DNA from: Nitrosomonas sp. Nm132
GTDB taxonomy: Bacteria > Pseudomonadota > Gammaproteobacteria > Burkholderiales > Nitrosomonadaceae
NCBI RefSeq assembly: GCF_900100485.1
Contig: NZ_FNDH01000025.1
Span: forward strand, 1-38,500
Reading direction: 5' to 3'
DNA: 38,500 bases
Below are positions 38,420 through 38,500 of the stretch, in pieces (within the stretch, counting starts at the first letter, position 1; every line of letters starts with the position of its first letter). Under the pieces are notes generated by a model. That model made no database searches, was not told where the DNA came from, and saw only the letters and a program-made list of their open reading frames with translations. Both the position numbers and the translations under genes were made by a program.

Positions 38420-38500
38420 TTAAATTATCCCAATAACCCGGAGTAAATACTCATTATCCCATCCTGCTTTTAAACGCTTGGTTTTGATGCCAACCTTGGA
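38420..38500 (-). other. Partial open frame at the right edge
   Basis: Reading leftward from the window end, a frame gives about 26 residues (SKVGIKTKRLKAGWDNEYLL...) before TAA at 38420-38422. It could be the end of a gene whose body lies outside. Too short to identify. The 148 bp between it and the alginate-export-type gene are strongly AT-rich with no other gene. Confidence 0.25.

Overview
The window looks like chromosomal sequence from a betaproteobacterium, most likely a Nitrosomonas-type ammonia oxidiser. That placement is an inference: FlhDC as flagellar regulator, the pyrG-eno-ftsB order, an NrfJ-like protein beside an alginate-export-type porin, and several degenerate mobile elements all fit, but no amo or hao gene is in view. 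Most genes are housekeeping or respiratory. The accessory parts are an aromatic-oxidation operon at 22.3-28.6 kb and a flagellar-regulator/insertion-sequence patch at 29.5-32.7 kb.

Left part (1-5.1 kb): a broken type I restriction subunit (HsdR C-terminus), possibly cut by a mobile element, lies directly upstream of trpG-trpD-trpC. trpE is not in the window. A phosphate-selective-type porin follows, with PhoB-box-like repeats and a correctly spaced -10 in front of it. From 5.16 to 16.6 kb, two near-identical 162-bp fold-back repeats in opposite orientation bracket sdhC-sdhD-sdhA (with no sdhB beside it), the convergent pyrG / eno-ftsB genes, a tonB-exbB-exbD-fecR-like energy-transduction cluster with a Fur-box-like palindrome upstream, an RDD membrane protein and a dicarboxylate/glutamate symporter. 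Two long homopolymer tracts sit inside tonB.

Middle part (16.9-22.1 kb): a one-chain L-serine dehydratase, a 0.6-kb gene-poor spacer with a second kind of small repeat, a TraB/GumN-family membrane protein and an ABC exporter.

Aromatic operon (22.3-28.6 kb): pchC-like cytochrome c, pchX-like Tat-exported protein, pchF-like flavoprotein, aryl-alcohol dehydrogenase, aldehyde dehydrogenase and a flavin reductase. The flavocytochrome would oxidise a para-alkylphenol in the periplasm and pass electrons to cytochrome c; the dehydrogenases would carry alcohol to aldehyde to acid. The flavoprotein keeps all the catalytic residues I can match to 4-cresol methylhydroxylase. No ring-cleavage genes are present. 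In an ammonia oxidiser this is the most notable content of the window.

Right part (28.9-38.5 kb): an orphan FmdE-like protein, a dead IS630 transposase, flhD-flhC, a tiny cysteine-rich zinc-ribbon ORF resembling the metal site of FlhC, an intact IS630-type element, an aspartate aminotransferase divergent from uvrB, and an NrfJ-like / alginate-export porin pair. No rRNA, tRNA or CRISPR array was recognised.
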